Below, one piece after another: positions 46,025-53,550 of a DNA stretch of 64,000 nucleotides. The translations under genes were made by a program, and so were the position numbers. The notes beneath the pieces are model-generated. The model did no database searches. It was not told the origin of the DNA and worked only from the letters and a program-made list of their open reading frames with translations. How positions within the stretch are numbered: the first letter of the stretch is position 1; each line of letters begins with the position of its first letter. Location: positions 1 to 64,000 of the forward strand of contig NZ_JACJSD010000011.1 of assembly GCF_014697615.1 (NCBI RefSeq), written 5' to 3'. This DNA comes from Nostoc sp. FACHB-280. GTDB lineage: Bacteria; Cyanobacteriota; Cyanobacteriia; Cyanobacteriales; Nostocaceae.

Positions 46025-47212
46025 ATGCCCCATCAATCAGCTACTACGTTGTCTACTCAAACATCTAGTTCATTATCAGCACTGGCGATCGCTCCGGCAA
46101 AAGTCATCCGTGGATCTGGAGTATTGTCAGCAGCACCAACAGAGATTGCGCTTTTAGGCAGCCGTCCTTTAATAGTTGCAGGCAATCATACTCTAGCGAT
46201 TACTCAAAATACTTTACAGCCAATTTTAGAACAACAACAGTTGCATACTGCTCAAGCTTCCTATGGTGCAGATTGTTCAGAAGCAACTTTGAAATCTTTA
46301 AGGAAGGCGGCGAAAGAACACAAAGCCGACATGATTATTGGTGTTGGTGGCGGTAAAGCATTGGATACAGCAAAACTAGTTGCTTTTCAGTTGCAGTTAC
46401 CAGTGGTGACAATTCCCACTTCCGCCGCTACCTGTGCCGCTTGGACAGCCCTTTCTAATGTATATTCTGAGACAGGGGCTTTTTTGTATGATGTGGCGTT
46501 GTCTCGCTGTCCTGATTTATTGATTCTGGACTATGATTTGATTGCCACCGCACCAAAACACACCTTAGTAGCTGGCATTGGGGATGCGATCGCTAAATGG
46601 TACGAAGCCTCGGTGAGTAGCGGACATTTACAACAGACTTTAATTATTGCCGCAGTCCAACAAGCCAGAGTTTTACGCGATATTTTATTCCAAAAATCAG
46701 CCGCAGCCTTAGAAAAACCAGGCAGTGAAGTTTGGCAAGAAGTTGTTGATGCAACCGTTTTACTAGCCGGAGTGATTGGCGGATTAGGTGGGGCGCAGTG
46801 TCGTACTGTTGCTGCCCATGCTGTACACAACGGCTTAACTCATATTGCCGGACACACCAGCATCCACGGTGAAAAAGTCGCATTTGGTATCTTGGTGCAA
46901 CTGCGTTTAGAAGAAATGATTTTGGGTAATCAGTTAGCCAGCACTGCTAGGCAACAGTTGTTGAAGTTTTATGCAGAGATTGGCTTGCCCCAACAATTAG
47001 ACGATTTGGGCTTAGGCAACATTAAATTGAGCGAGTTAAAAACCGCAGCTGAAATTTCCCTCGCACCAAATTCGGATATTCACCGTTTGCCTTTCAAGGT
47101 AGGACTGGAACAGCTGATGGCGGCGATGGTTTCGACAACTGCACCCACCGATAGCCGAGAATCAAGCAGTCGGGTGGCAGTAAAGACAAGTGATCAGCCA
47201 ATTGAAGAGTAA
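46025..47212 (+). CDS. Iron-containing alcohol / glycerol dehydrogenase-like protein
   Basis: The 395-residue protein belongs to the metal-dependent group III dehydrogenases. It has the NAD-binding GVGGGKALDTAKL (around 103-115), VTIPTSAATCAAWTALS, and the metal ligands in GIGDAIAKWYE (Asp), AAHAVHNGLTHI (His) and SIHGEKVAFG (His). The overall pattern fits GldA-type glycerol dehydrogenases, although the cyanobacterial group may use another polyol or aldehyde. The first 20 residues are Ser/Thr-rich and the true start could be slightly later. It lies 160 nt before an aminotransferase gene on the same strand. Confidence 0.87.
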   Translation: MPHQSATTLSTQTSSSLSALAIAPAKVIRGSGVLSAAPTEIALLGSRPLIVAGNHTLAITQNTLQPILEQQQLHTAQASYGADCSEATLKSLRKAAKEHKADMIIGVGGGKALDTAKLVAFQLQLPVVTIPTSAATCAAWTALSNVYSETGAFLYDVALSRCPDLLILDYDLIATAPKHTLVAGIGDAIAKWYEASVSSGHLQQTLIIAAVQQARVLRDILFQKSAAALEKPGSEVWQEVVDATVLLAGVIGGLGGAQCRTVAAHAVHNGLTHIAGHTSIHGEKVAFGILVQLRLEEMILGNQLASTARQQLLKFYAEIGLPQQLDDLGLGNIKLSELKTAAEISLAPNSDIHRLPFKVGLEQLMAAMVSTTAPTDSRESSSRVAVKTSDQPIEE

Positions 47213-47373
47213 AAAACTTCTGGCTGGCAAAATAAGACTTGATTTTTTGCCAAGATTACCAAACTCAGATTTTGCTCACTTTATAGATTTCTCAAATTGA
47301 TCCGCAGCCGCCAACTGTGATGTATGAGAGAAATTTTACTCACAAATCAACTGTATCAAGAAGTGGTACATCA

Positions 47374-48585
47374 ATGACACTGAATTGGATTGCCCCAGCA
47401 GAACGTATACAGAAACTGCCAGCTTATGTATTTGCCCGACTGGATGAACTCAAAGCTAAGGCACGGGAACAAGGATTGGATCTGATTGATTTGGGGATGG
47501 GGAACCCGGATGGCCCCACACCCCAACCAGTCGTAGAAGCTGCGATCGCTGCTTTGCAAAATCCTGCCAATCACGGTTATCCGCCCTTTGAAGGAACTGC
47601 GAGTTTTCGCCGCGCGATTACCAACTGGTACAATCGCCGCTATGGTGTAGTGCTTGATCCCGATAGCGAAGCCTTACCGCTACTCGGTTCTAAAGAGGGG
47701 TTAGGGCATTTGGCAATGGCTTATATTAACCCTGGTGATGTGGTTTTAGTACCTTCACCAGCTTATCCCGCCCATTTTCGCGGGCCTGTAATTGCTGGGG
47801 CGCAAGTCCATAACTTGATTCTCAAACCGGAAAATGATTGGTTGATTGATTTAGCCGCAATTCCCGAAGAAGTTGCCCAAAAAGCCAAAATTCTTTATTT
47901 CAATTATCCCAGCAATCCCACTGCTGCCACTGCACCGCGAGAATTTTTTGAGGAAATTGTCGCCTTCGCCCGAAAATACGAAATTCTGTTGGTGCATGAC
48001 TTGTGTTATGCCGAGTTAGCTTTTGATGGTTATCAACCCACCAGTTTGTTAGAAATTCCTGGCGCTAAAGAAATTGGCGTAGAGTTTCATACCTTATCGA
48101 AAACTTACAATATGGCTGGTTGGCGGGTAGGTTTTGTTGTCGGCAACAGCCAAATTATCCAAGGTTTACGGACGCTGAAAACCAACTTGGATTACGGGAT
48201 TTTTGCCGCCTTGCAAACAGCCGCCGAAACCGCCCTACAATTGCCAGATGTCTATTTACACGAAGTCCAACAGCGTTACCGTACCCGCCGCGACTTTTTG
48301 ATTCAAGGTTTAGGAGAGTTGGGTTGGGATATTCCTAAAACCAAAGCCACCATGTATCTTTGGGTGAAATGTCCTGTGGGTAAAACTTCCACCGATTTTG
48401 CCTTGAATGTCTTGCAACAAACAGGCGTGGTGGTGACTCCTGGGAATGCCTTTGGGGTTGCGGGTGAAGGCTATGTGCGGATTAGTTTAATTGCCGATTG
48501 CGATCGCTTAGGTGAAGCTTTACACCGCTTTAAACAAGCCGGTATCTCATATCAATCGGAAAAATTAGTTTCTGTGCCACTTTAA
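47374..48585 (+). CDS. Class I/II PLP-dependent aminotransferase (AlaC/DapL-like)
   Basis: The product starts MTLNWIAPAERIQKLPAYVF (403 residues); the frame is open 19 codons upstream but those residues are not family-like. It has the fold-type I features: IDLGMGNPDGPTPQPVVEA, HGYPPFEGTASFR, the aromatic-stacking LVPSPAYPAHF, NYPSNPTAATAP, and the PLP-binding lysine in HTLSKTYNMAGWRVGF. This matches aspartate/alanine aminotransferases related to LL-diaminopimelate aminotransferase. The substrate cannot be fixed from motifs alone. It follows the dehydrogenase gene in the same direction. Confidence 0.88.
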   Translation: MTLNWIAPAERIQKLPAYVFARLDELKAKAREQGLDLIDLGMGNPDGPTPQPVVEAAIAALQNPANHGYPPFEGTASFRRAITNWYNRRYGVVLDPDSEALPLLGSKEGLGHLAMAYINPGDVVLVPSPAYPAHFRGPVIAGAQVHNLILKPENDWLIDLAAIPEEVAQKAKILYFNYPSNPTAATAPREFFEEIVAFARKYEILLVHDLCYAELAFDGYQPTSLLEIPGAKEIGVEFHTLSKTYNMAGWRVGFVVGNSQIIQGLRTLKTNLDYGIFAALQTAAETALQLPDVYLHEVQQRYRTRRDFLIQGLGELGWDIPKTKATMYLWVKCPVGKTSTDFALNVLQQTGVVVTPGNAFGVAGEGYVRISLIADCDRLGEALHRFKQAGISYQSEKLVSVPL

Positions 48586-49255
48586 TAAGTGACATGAGAT
48601 TTTAACTATTAACTCCCCTACTACACTAGAGTGGGGGTTTAACTTTAAAAATTATTTGATTACTACTGTTTTAATTGGGCAAGTTGGTGAAAAAGATTGT
48701 GCTTGGCCAAATGAGATTTATCTTGTGAATTTGCTGTAAAAATTATTGTCTAGGCTGCAATATTGTATTTGCCAAGCTAATTGGTCAATAGCTAAAGTTT
48801 TTTCCGACTTTACAATGAGCTAATTGTTGATATTTATAGTTAGAAGCATTTTTTGAGAAATTTTATTTGGTTTTTCATAATATTTTTACAATACAGAAAT
48901 CTGATCGAGAATTTTATGCTATCTTCCGAATTCGGGACTATCTGCCCGTATCAATTCGCTCATCAGTACTGAAAAGCCAAATTAGATAAACTGCTGAATT
49001 TTAGCACAGTTGTTTATATTTACAGCAAAAAATTGCGCTTACTTCAGATATCAAATCACACAGAACAAATTTCAGTAACCAAAGTCTTATATACTAGACA
49101 TGAATTTAATCGGTTTGAATTTGTCGTTAATTATGATACAAAGACTATTAATCTTGAGATGAAATACTAATCCATCTCAAGGTAAAAAGTATATCCCGGA
49201 TCATTAAACAACTTTCAACTGCATGTGGTGTAAAAACTCAGAGGGGAGTGACAAC
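48586..49255. other. Intergenic, 670 nt, with a probable terminator near its start
   Basis: A C-rich/G-rich stem (aactcccct... gtgggggttt, about 48611-48641) sits 25 nt after the aminotransferase stop and is a likely but imperfect terminator. The next 600 nt are AT-rich and without ORFs. The 3' end carries a strong ribosome-binding site (gaggggag) for the squalene-synthase-like gene. Confidence 0.5.
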
Positions 49256-50086
49256 ATGGATTTACGTGGTGATGCCTTGCAAATCCTCAAAGAAACTAGT
49301 CGAACTTTTTATATTCCAATTAGTATTTTACCGTCAGGATTGCAAGAAGCCGTCGCATCAGCATATTTGTGTATGCGTGCCATTGATGAAATTGAAGATC
49401 ATCCAGACCTGGATAATTCAACAAAGGCACAACTATTACACAATATTAGTTTGACATTACAAGCAGGAGTAGATGGCTTTGCAGTTGACGCTTTTTCCGT
49501 AGGGTTTAGCGGCTACGAGGATGTTTTGGCAGAAGTAACTCTGAGAGTCAGAGAATGGTCTTTATTAGCCCCTGAGACTATTGCACCACGGATTTGGGAT
49601 GCCACCGCAGCAATGGCTGATCGGATGGCTGATTGGGCAGAAAAAAACTGGAAAATTGAAACCGAGTCTGATTTAGATCGTTACACCTTTGGAGTTGCAG
49701 GTGCAGTTGGGTTGTTACTTTCAGATTTATGGACTTGGTATGATGGTACGCAAACCAACCGTACTTTAGCAATTGGCTTTGGTCGTGGCTTGCAAGCTGT
49801 CAACATCCTCCGCAACCATATTGAAGATATGGGACGTGGTGTCAACTTCTTTCCAGATGGTTGGACAGTCACAGAAATGCAAGAGTATGCCCTACGCAAC
49901 TTAGCGTTAGCCGATGCTTATACTCAAGCTTTACCTGCTGGCCCAGCTTTAAACTTTTGTCAAATTCCGTTAACTTTGGCACATGGTACGATTGATGCTC
50001 TTGCCAATGGTAAGGAGAAACTTAGCCGTAGTGAAGTTATCGCCTTGCTTGAGCAATTAAATGCTGTTAATGCCAAAGCTAGTTAA
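49256..50086 (+). CDS. Squalene/phytoene-synthase-family enzyme
   Basis: The 276-residue protein starts at ATG 49256, with gaggggag 7 nt before it. The trans-isoprenyl diphosphate synthase motifs are MRAIDEIEDH (DxxxD, Asp44 and Asp48) and NILRNHIEDMGRG (about 183-195), where the usual first Asp of DxxED is Asn187. YTFGVAGAVGLLLSDLW corresponds to the conserved YcyxVAGxVG segment. It should join two prenyl diphosphates head to head. Its position next to hpnH and hpnA suggests a squalene synthase feeding hopanoids rather than a phytoene synthase, but family membership alone does not decide this. Confidence 0.82.
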   Translation: MDLRGDALQILKETSRTFYIPISILPSGLQEAVASAYLCMRAIDEIEDHPDLDNSTKAQLLHNISLTLQAGVDGFAVDAFSVGFSGYEDVLAEVTLRVREWSLLAPETIAPRIWDATAAMADRMADWAEKNWKIETESDLDRYTFGVAGAVGLLLSDLWTWYDGTQTNRTLAIGFGRGLQAVNILRNHIEDMGRGVNFFPDGWTVTEMQEYALRNLALADAYTQALPAGPALNFCQIPLTLAHGTIDALANGKEKLSRSEVIALLEQLNAVNAKAS

Positions 50087-50216
50087 ATAACTTTGTTCAA
50101 TACGATTGATTAAGTAAGTTCAAGTTTAATAGTGCCGATTTTTAGACTGTGGTGTATTTTGGTTATTAACCCAAATTTTTAACTACGTCGTAAATCTCAA
50201 AAGCAAGTAACCATAC

Positions 50217-50246
50217 AATACAGACGTGATTATTCGCGTCTGTATT
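50217..50246. terminator. Bidirectional terminator hairpin
   Basis: A perfect 10-bp stem (aatacagacg / cgtctgtatt) with a 10-nt loop is followed by ttaa and preceded by an A-containing run. It lies between the convergent squalene-synthase-like gene and the DUF2237 gene and can serve both. Confidence 0.65.
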
Positions 50247-50258
50247 TTAAATTAAAGG

Positions 50259-50630
50259 TTAAGGTGCAGAAAAGGCGTACTTTTTTAAATCTTCTAACGA
50301 ACAAACTTCCAAGGCTCTAGCGTGGGTGGCTTCAAGAACGACAGGGGGCGCGTAACCCGCCTCCATTGCTTCTTGCCAACGGGCTGCACACAAACACCAG
50401 CGATCGCCAGGGCGTAATCCGGGAAAATTATATTCAGGAAATGCTGTACTCAAATCATTACCCCGCGATTTGGTAAACTCCAAAAATTCGGCTGTCACCT
50501 GGGCGCAAACAACGTGCATTCCAAAATCTTGCCCACCAGTGCTACAGTACCCATCACGGTAATAACCTGTCATCGGTGAAGTACAACAAACTTCTAAATC
50601 TGTGCCGAGTACATTTTTAGCTTCTGCCAT
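50259..50630 (-). CDS. DUF2237 family protein
   Basis: The 123-residue protein has the DUF2237 pattern: NVLGTDLEVCCTSPMTGYYRDGYCSTG, DFGMHVVCAQVTAEFLEFTKSRGNDLSTAFPEYNFPGLRPGDRWCLCAARWQEA and a closing LEATHARALEVCSLEDLKKYA. The conserved cysteines (CC, C, C, C-L-C) may bind metal or form a redox site. No function has been established to my knowledge. It follows the Gly/Ala/Val-rich membrane gene by 11 nt and is probably cotranscribed with it. Confidence 0.88.
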   Translation of the reverse strand: MAEAKNVLGTDLEVCCTSPMTGYYRDGYCSTGGQDFGMHVVCAQVTAEFLEFTKSRGNDLSTAFPEYNFPGLRPGDRWCLCAARWQEAMEAGYAPPVVLEATHARALEVCSLEDLKKYAFSAP

Positions 50631-50641
50631 ATCTATATTTA

Positions 50642-51280
50642 TTACGGTTTAATTAAAGACACTTCAGACTGGCGATATTTAGTAATTAACCTACGTCTTT
50701 TTAAGGGTGAAAAAAGCAGCATAGAAAGTGCGGGTAAACTGGTTCCTGTTAGTGCTAACAAAATAAATGGATTTAGAAAGCTTGCTATTATCCCAGTTCC
50801 TACACTAGCTCCAAATCCTAATGTTAATAGTATTAGTACGGTTGTAAATGAGTCTTCAGCCAAATTGATAACCCAATCCACAGCCGAAATCACATAGCAA
50901 CCCACATAGACACCCACATACAAACCCACATAGATACCCCCACCCCCAGCCAAACCCCCAGCCATAAACGCCCCAGCCACAGCCAAACCCCCAGCCAAAC
51001 CCCCAGTCACAGCCCCAGCCATAACCGCCCCAGCCATAACCGCCCCAGCCACAGCCACAGCCACAGCCGCACCCACAGCCGCACCCACAGCCTTACTCAC
51101 AGAGTTTTCTTTCTTTAGTATGAAATAACCGCTCCCAAACCCAAACATAAGTGAGACAATACCGAAAAACAGAATCCACCCGTATCCAAAAGTTTGTAAC
51201 AACCAACTCCCAACCGCACTTGCAGCATAAGTAATAAACCAAGTCGATGCTAAAGCAGGGTGCGTTGAAGCAAAATGCAA
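50642..51280 (-). CDS. Gly/Ala/Val-repeat membrane protein
   Basis: The frame gives up to 212 residues with several membrane segments. Residues about 62-130 are an almost pure Gly/Ala/Val/Met repeat (VGAAVGAAVAVAVAGAVMAG, then GGLAGG and YVGLYVGVYVGCYV) encoded by tandem low-complexity DNA at 50897-51092. The flanking parts (ASTWFITYAASAVGSWLLQTFGYGWILFFG; FTTVLILLTLGFGASVGTGIIASFLNPFILLAL) look like ordinary helices. The only upstream start is a TTG at 51280 inside a hairpin repeat, so the natural start is uncertain and the gene may have lost its original 5' end. Function is unknown. Confidence 0.55.
   Translation of the reverse strand: MHFASTHPALASTWFITYAASAVGSWLLQTFGYGWILFFGIVSLMFGFGSGYFILKKENSVSKAVGAAVGAAVAVAVAGAVMAGAVMAGAVTGGLAGGLAVAGAFMAGGLAGGGGIYVGLYVGVYVGCYVISAVDWVINLAEDSFTTVLILLTLGFGASVGTGIIASFLNPFILLALTGTSLPALSMLLFSPLKRRRLITKYRQSEVSLIKP
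50897..51092 (-). repeat. Low-complexity tandem coding repeat
   Basis: On the plus strand the DNA is built from cacccacata/aacccacata units (about 50900-50937) and then repeated ccagccataaccg and ccacagcc units (to about 51092). It encodes the Gly/Ala/Val-rich membrane stretch. The region is C-rich and unlike the neighbouring AT-rich DNA, which suggests replication-slippage growth. Confidence 0.8.
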
Positions 51281-51290
51281 CGCACCCTAC
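51255..51290. repeat. Hairpin repeat (gtagggtgcgttg type)
   Basis: The arms gcagggtgcgttg (51255-51267) and caacgcaccctac (51278-51290) are complementary at 12 of 13 positions. This is a common cyanobacterial intergenic hairpin. It carries the only TTG start available to the Gly/Ala/Val-rich ORF, suggesting that insertion here disrupted or replaced its 5' end. Confidence 0.75.
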
Positions 51291-51326
51291 TGGCGTGACA
51301 AGCCTTAAATGTTGCATTATAAATTT

Positions 51327-51423
51327 CTTGTGGGATGGGCTTCTAGCCCGTCCGGTGCGGGCAGGATGCCCACACCACAAGAGTCATTTTTATGCTCTAT
51401 TTTAGTCTAGACACGCCACTACT
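51327..51423. repeat. Dispersed hairpin repeat, copy 2
   Basis: It is nearly identical to 24465-24556: the first 57 nt (cttgtgggatgggcttctag... to ...ccacaccacaag) are the same, the next 25 differ at several positions, and both end acgccactac. It lies between the 3' end of hpnH and the 5' end of the Gly/Ala/Val-rich gene. Confidence 0.8.
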
Positions 51424-51445
51424 AAAATACTCTTCCCTTTTAAGG

Positions 51446-52465
51446 CTAACTCTTACCAAACACCGTACTCAGGGAACGGGCGATGTTTTGCGGTTGCATT
51501 GCATCCATTGCGGCGGTTGGTTCGTAGCCGCAGTGAACCATACAATCAGCGCATTGGGGATTACCACTAGCGCGGCCGTATTTACTCCAATCTGTTTTGT
51601 CTAGCAATTCTTTGAAGCTGGTGTAATGTCCTTCATTCAACAAATAACAGGGTTTTTGCCAGCCAAGAACGCTATAACTAGGACTTCCCCAAGGTGTACA
51701 TTCGTAGTCTTTTTCACCAATCAGAAAGTCTAGGAACAAGGGATTGTGATTGAAGTTCCAGTTTTTCTTACCTGATGTGTAGGGTGTGAGAATTTCCCGG
51801 AAGAGGGCGCGGGTTTGTTCGCGTTTGAGGAAATGGTCTTGATCTGGAGCCCATTCGTAGCTGTAACCAGGGGAAATCATCATCCCATCAACATTCAAGC
51901 TTTCGAGAAAATCAAAGAATTCTTGCATTTCTTTGACATTTGCACCTTCAAAGATGGTGGTGTTGGTGGTGACGCGAAAACCTCTGGCTTTAGCTGCACG
52001 AATGGCGTTGACAGCAGTATCAAACACGCCTTTGCGATCAACACATTTATCATGCCATTCCCGCATTCCATCTAAGTGGACACTGAAGGTAAAGTAAGGC
52101 GAAGGTTGAAACTTATCGAGGCTTTTTTCGAGTAACAAGCCATTGGTACACAAGTAAACATATTTCTTGCGTTCTACTAAGCCTCGGACAATCTCATCAA
52201 TTTGGGGATGGAGTAGTGGTTCTCCCCCAGGAATAGAAACTACAGGTGCGCCACATTCTTCCACGGCGGCGAAGCACTCTTCTGGTGTGAGATTACGTTT
52301 GAGAATTTCCACAGGGTGCTGAATCTTGCCACAACCAGAACAAGCTAAATTACAACGAAATAATGGTTCTAGCATCAATACCAAGGGGAAGCGTTTGCGC
52401 CCTAAAAAACGCTGAGTCACCAGATACTTCCCGATATCCATCGCTTGTTGTAAATTAATTCCCAC
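51446..52465 (-). CDS. hpnH: Adenosylhopane synthase, radical SAM protein HpnH
   Basis: The 339-residue radical SAM enzyme has the cluster motif in [16 protein letters not shown] (Cys38, Cys42, Cys45), the SAM-binding [13 protein letters not shown], and the HpnH-typical C-terminal [14 protein letters not shown] with further cysteines. HpnH adds a 5'-deoxyadenosyl radical to diploptene to give adenosylhopane, the first step of hopanoid side-chain building. The start is GTG 52465 with gaggag 10 nt upstream. It is the third gene of a minus-strand set RND-hpnA-hpnH, 101 nt after hpnA; that gap holds cctctagccc repeats. Confidence 0.95.
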   Translation of the reverse strand: MGINLQQAMDIGKYLVTQRFLGRKRFPLVLMLEPLFRCNLACSGCGKIQHPVEILKRNLTPEECFAAVEECGAPVVSIPGGEPLLHPQIDEIVRGLVERKKYVYLCTNGLLLEKSLDKFQPSPYFTFSVHLDGMREWHDKCVDRKGVFDTAVNAIRAAKARGFRVTTNTTIFEGANVKEMQEFFDFLESLNVDGMMISPGYSYEWAPDQDHFLKREQTRALFREILTPYTSGKKNWNFNHNPLFLDFLIGEKDYECTPWGSPSYSVLGWQKPCYLLNEGHYTSFKELLDKTDWSKYGRASGNPQCADCMVHCGYEPTAAMDAMQPQNIARSLSTVFGKS

Positions 52466-52566
52466 TTTTTTATCACTCCTCTCTTATAAGTAAAAATTGC
52501 TGAGTGCTGGGTACTGAGTAAAAATACTAACCTCTAGCCTCTAGCCCCTAGCCTCTTTATCCGACT

Positions 52567-53550
52567 TCATTTGACATAACCCTCAGCAATAAACCAATCC
52601 ACAGCATCTTTAAGTGCTGCTTTTAAGGGAGACTGGGGTAGTCCCAACTCACGGACAGCTTTACTCGCGTCATAGTACATGTGTTGTTGAGCCATACGGA
52701 CACCATCGATCGGTACGGAAGGCGTTTTTCCTAACGGTGCGAGAATTTTCTCATCAATCCAAGCCACACTCAAGGGTATCCAAGCCGGAATGGTGCGTTG
52801 GGGTGCTGGTAAATTAGTAATTTCGGAAAGTTGTTCTAGTAATTGCTTGAGGCTGAGGTTTTGGTGTCCTAATATATAGCGATCGCCTGTTTTCCCTTTT
52901 TGCAACGCTAGTAAATGTCCCCAAGCCACATCCCGCACATCGATGAAATTTAGCCCAGTGTCTAAATAAACTGGCATTTCTCGCCGCAAAAACCGCAGGA
53001 TAATATCACCTGTGGGTGTAGGTTTGATATCTAGTGAACCAATGGGTGTACTAGGATTGACAATTACGACATTTTGTCCTCTGGCGGCGGCTTGTTTGGC
53101 TTCTTGTTCGGCAAGAAATTTTGACTGTTTGTAACTACCAATCAGTTTTTCTACTGGGCTTTGATAACTTTCATCAACAGGTTTACCGCCAGCCCCTACC
53201 CCAATTGCCGATACTGAACTGGTGTAAACAGTGCGTTCAATGTCGGCTTTGCGGGCTGCTTCGAGGATATTCCGCGTACCGATGACGTTGTAACGATACA
53301 GTAGTTGTTTATCTACTTGCCACAAAGAATAATGGGCGGCGACATGGAATAAATATTGACAACCCCGCATTTGTTGCCAAATTTCAGGATCTGTCAAATC
53401 GCCTTTCACCAGTTCCACATCCAAGCCGCGTAAATTGGCTAAATTGCTACTAGGGCGGACTAAAGCTTTGACTGTGTATCCTTGTTGCAGTAATAACCGC
53501 ACCAAGTGGGAACCGACAAAACCAGTTCCCCCGGTAACAAAGGCCTGCAT
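52567..53550 (-). CDS. hpnA: Hopanoid-associated NAD-dependent sugar epimerase/dehydratase HpnA
   Basis: The 327-residue extended short-chain dehydrogenase has the Rossmann motif VTGGTGFVGSHLVRLLL (residues 5-21), the FHVAAHYSLW segment and the catalytic Tyr/Lys in IGSYKQSKFLAE, followed by NPSTPIGSLDIKPTPTGDII. The pattern matches HpnA, found in hopanoid loci. Its exact reaction in side-chain maturation is not settled. Its ATG overlaps the last base of the RND gene stop (TAATG arrangement), so translation of the two is coupled. Confidence 0.92.
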   Translation of the reverse strand: MQAFVTGGTGFVGSHLVRLLLQQGYTVKALVRPSSNLANLRGLDVELVKGDLTDPEIWQQMRGCQYLFHVAAHYSLWQVDKQLLYRYNVIGTRNILEAARKADIERTVYTSSVSAIGVGAGGKPVDESYQSPVEKLIGSYKQSKFLAEQEAKQAAARGQNVVIVNPSTPIGSLDIKPTPTGDIILRFLRREMPVYLDTGLNFIDVRDVAWGHLLALQKGKTGDRYILGHQNLSLKQLLEQLSEITNLPAPQRTIPAWIPLSVAWIDEKILAPLGKTPSVPIDGVRMAQQHMYYDASKAVRELGLPQSPLKAALKDAVDWFIAEGYVK

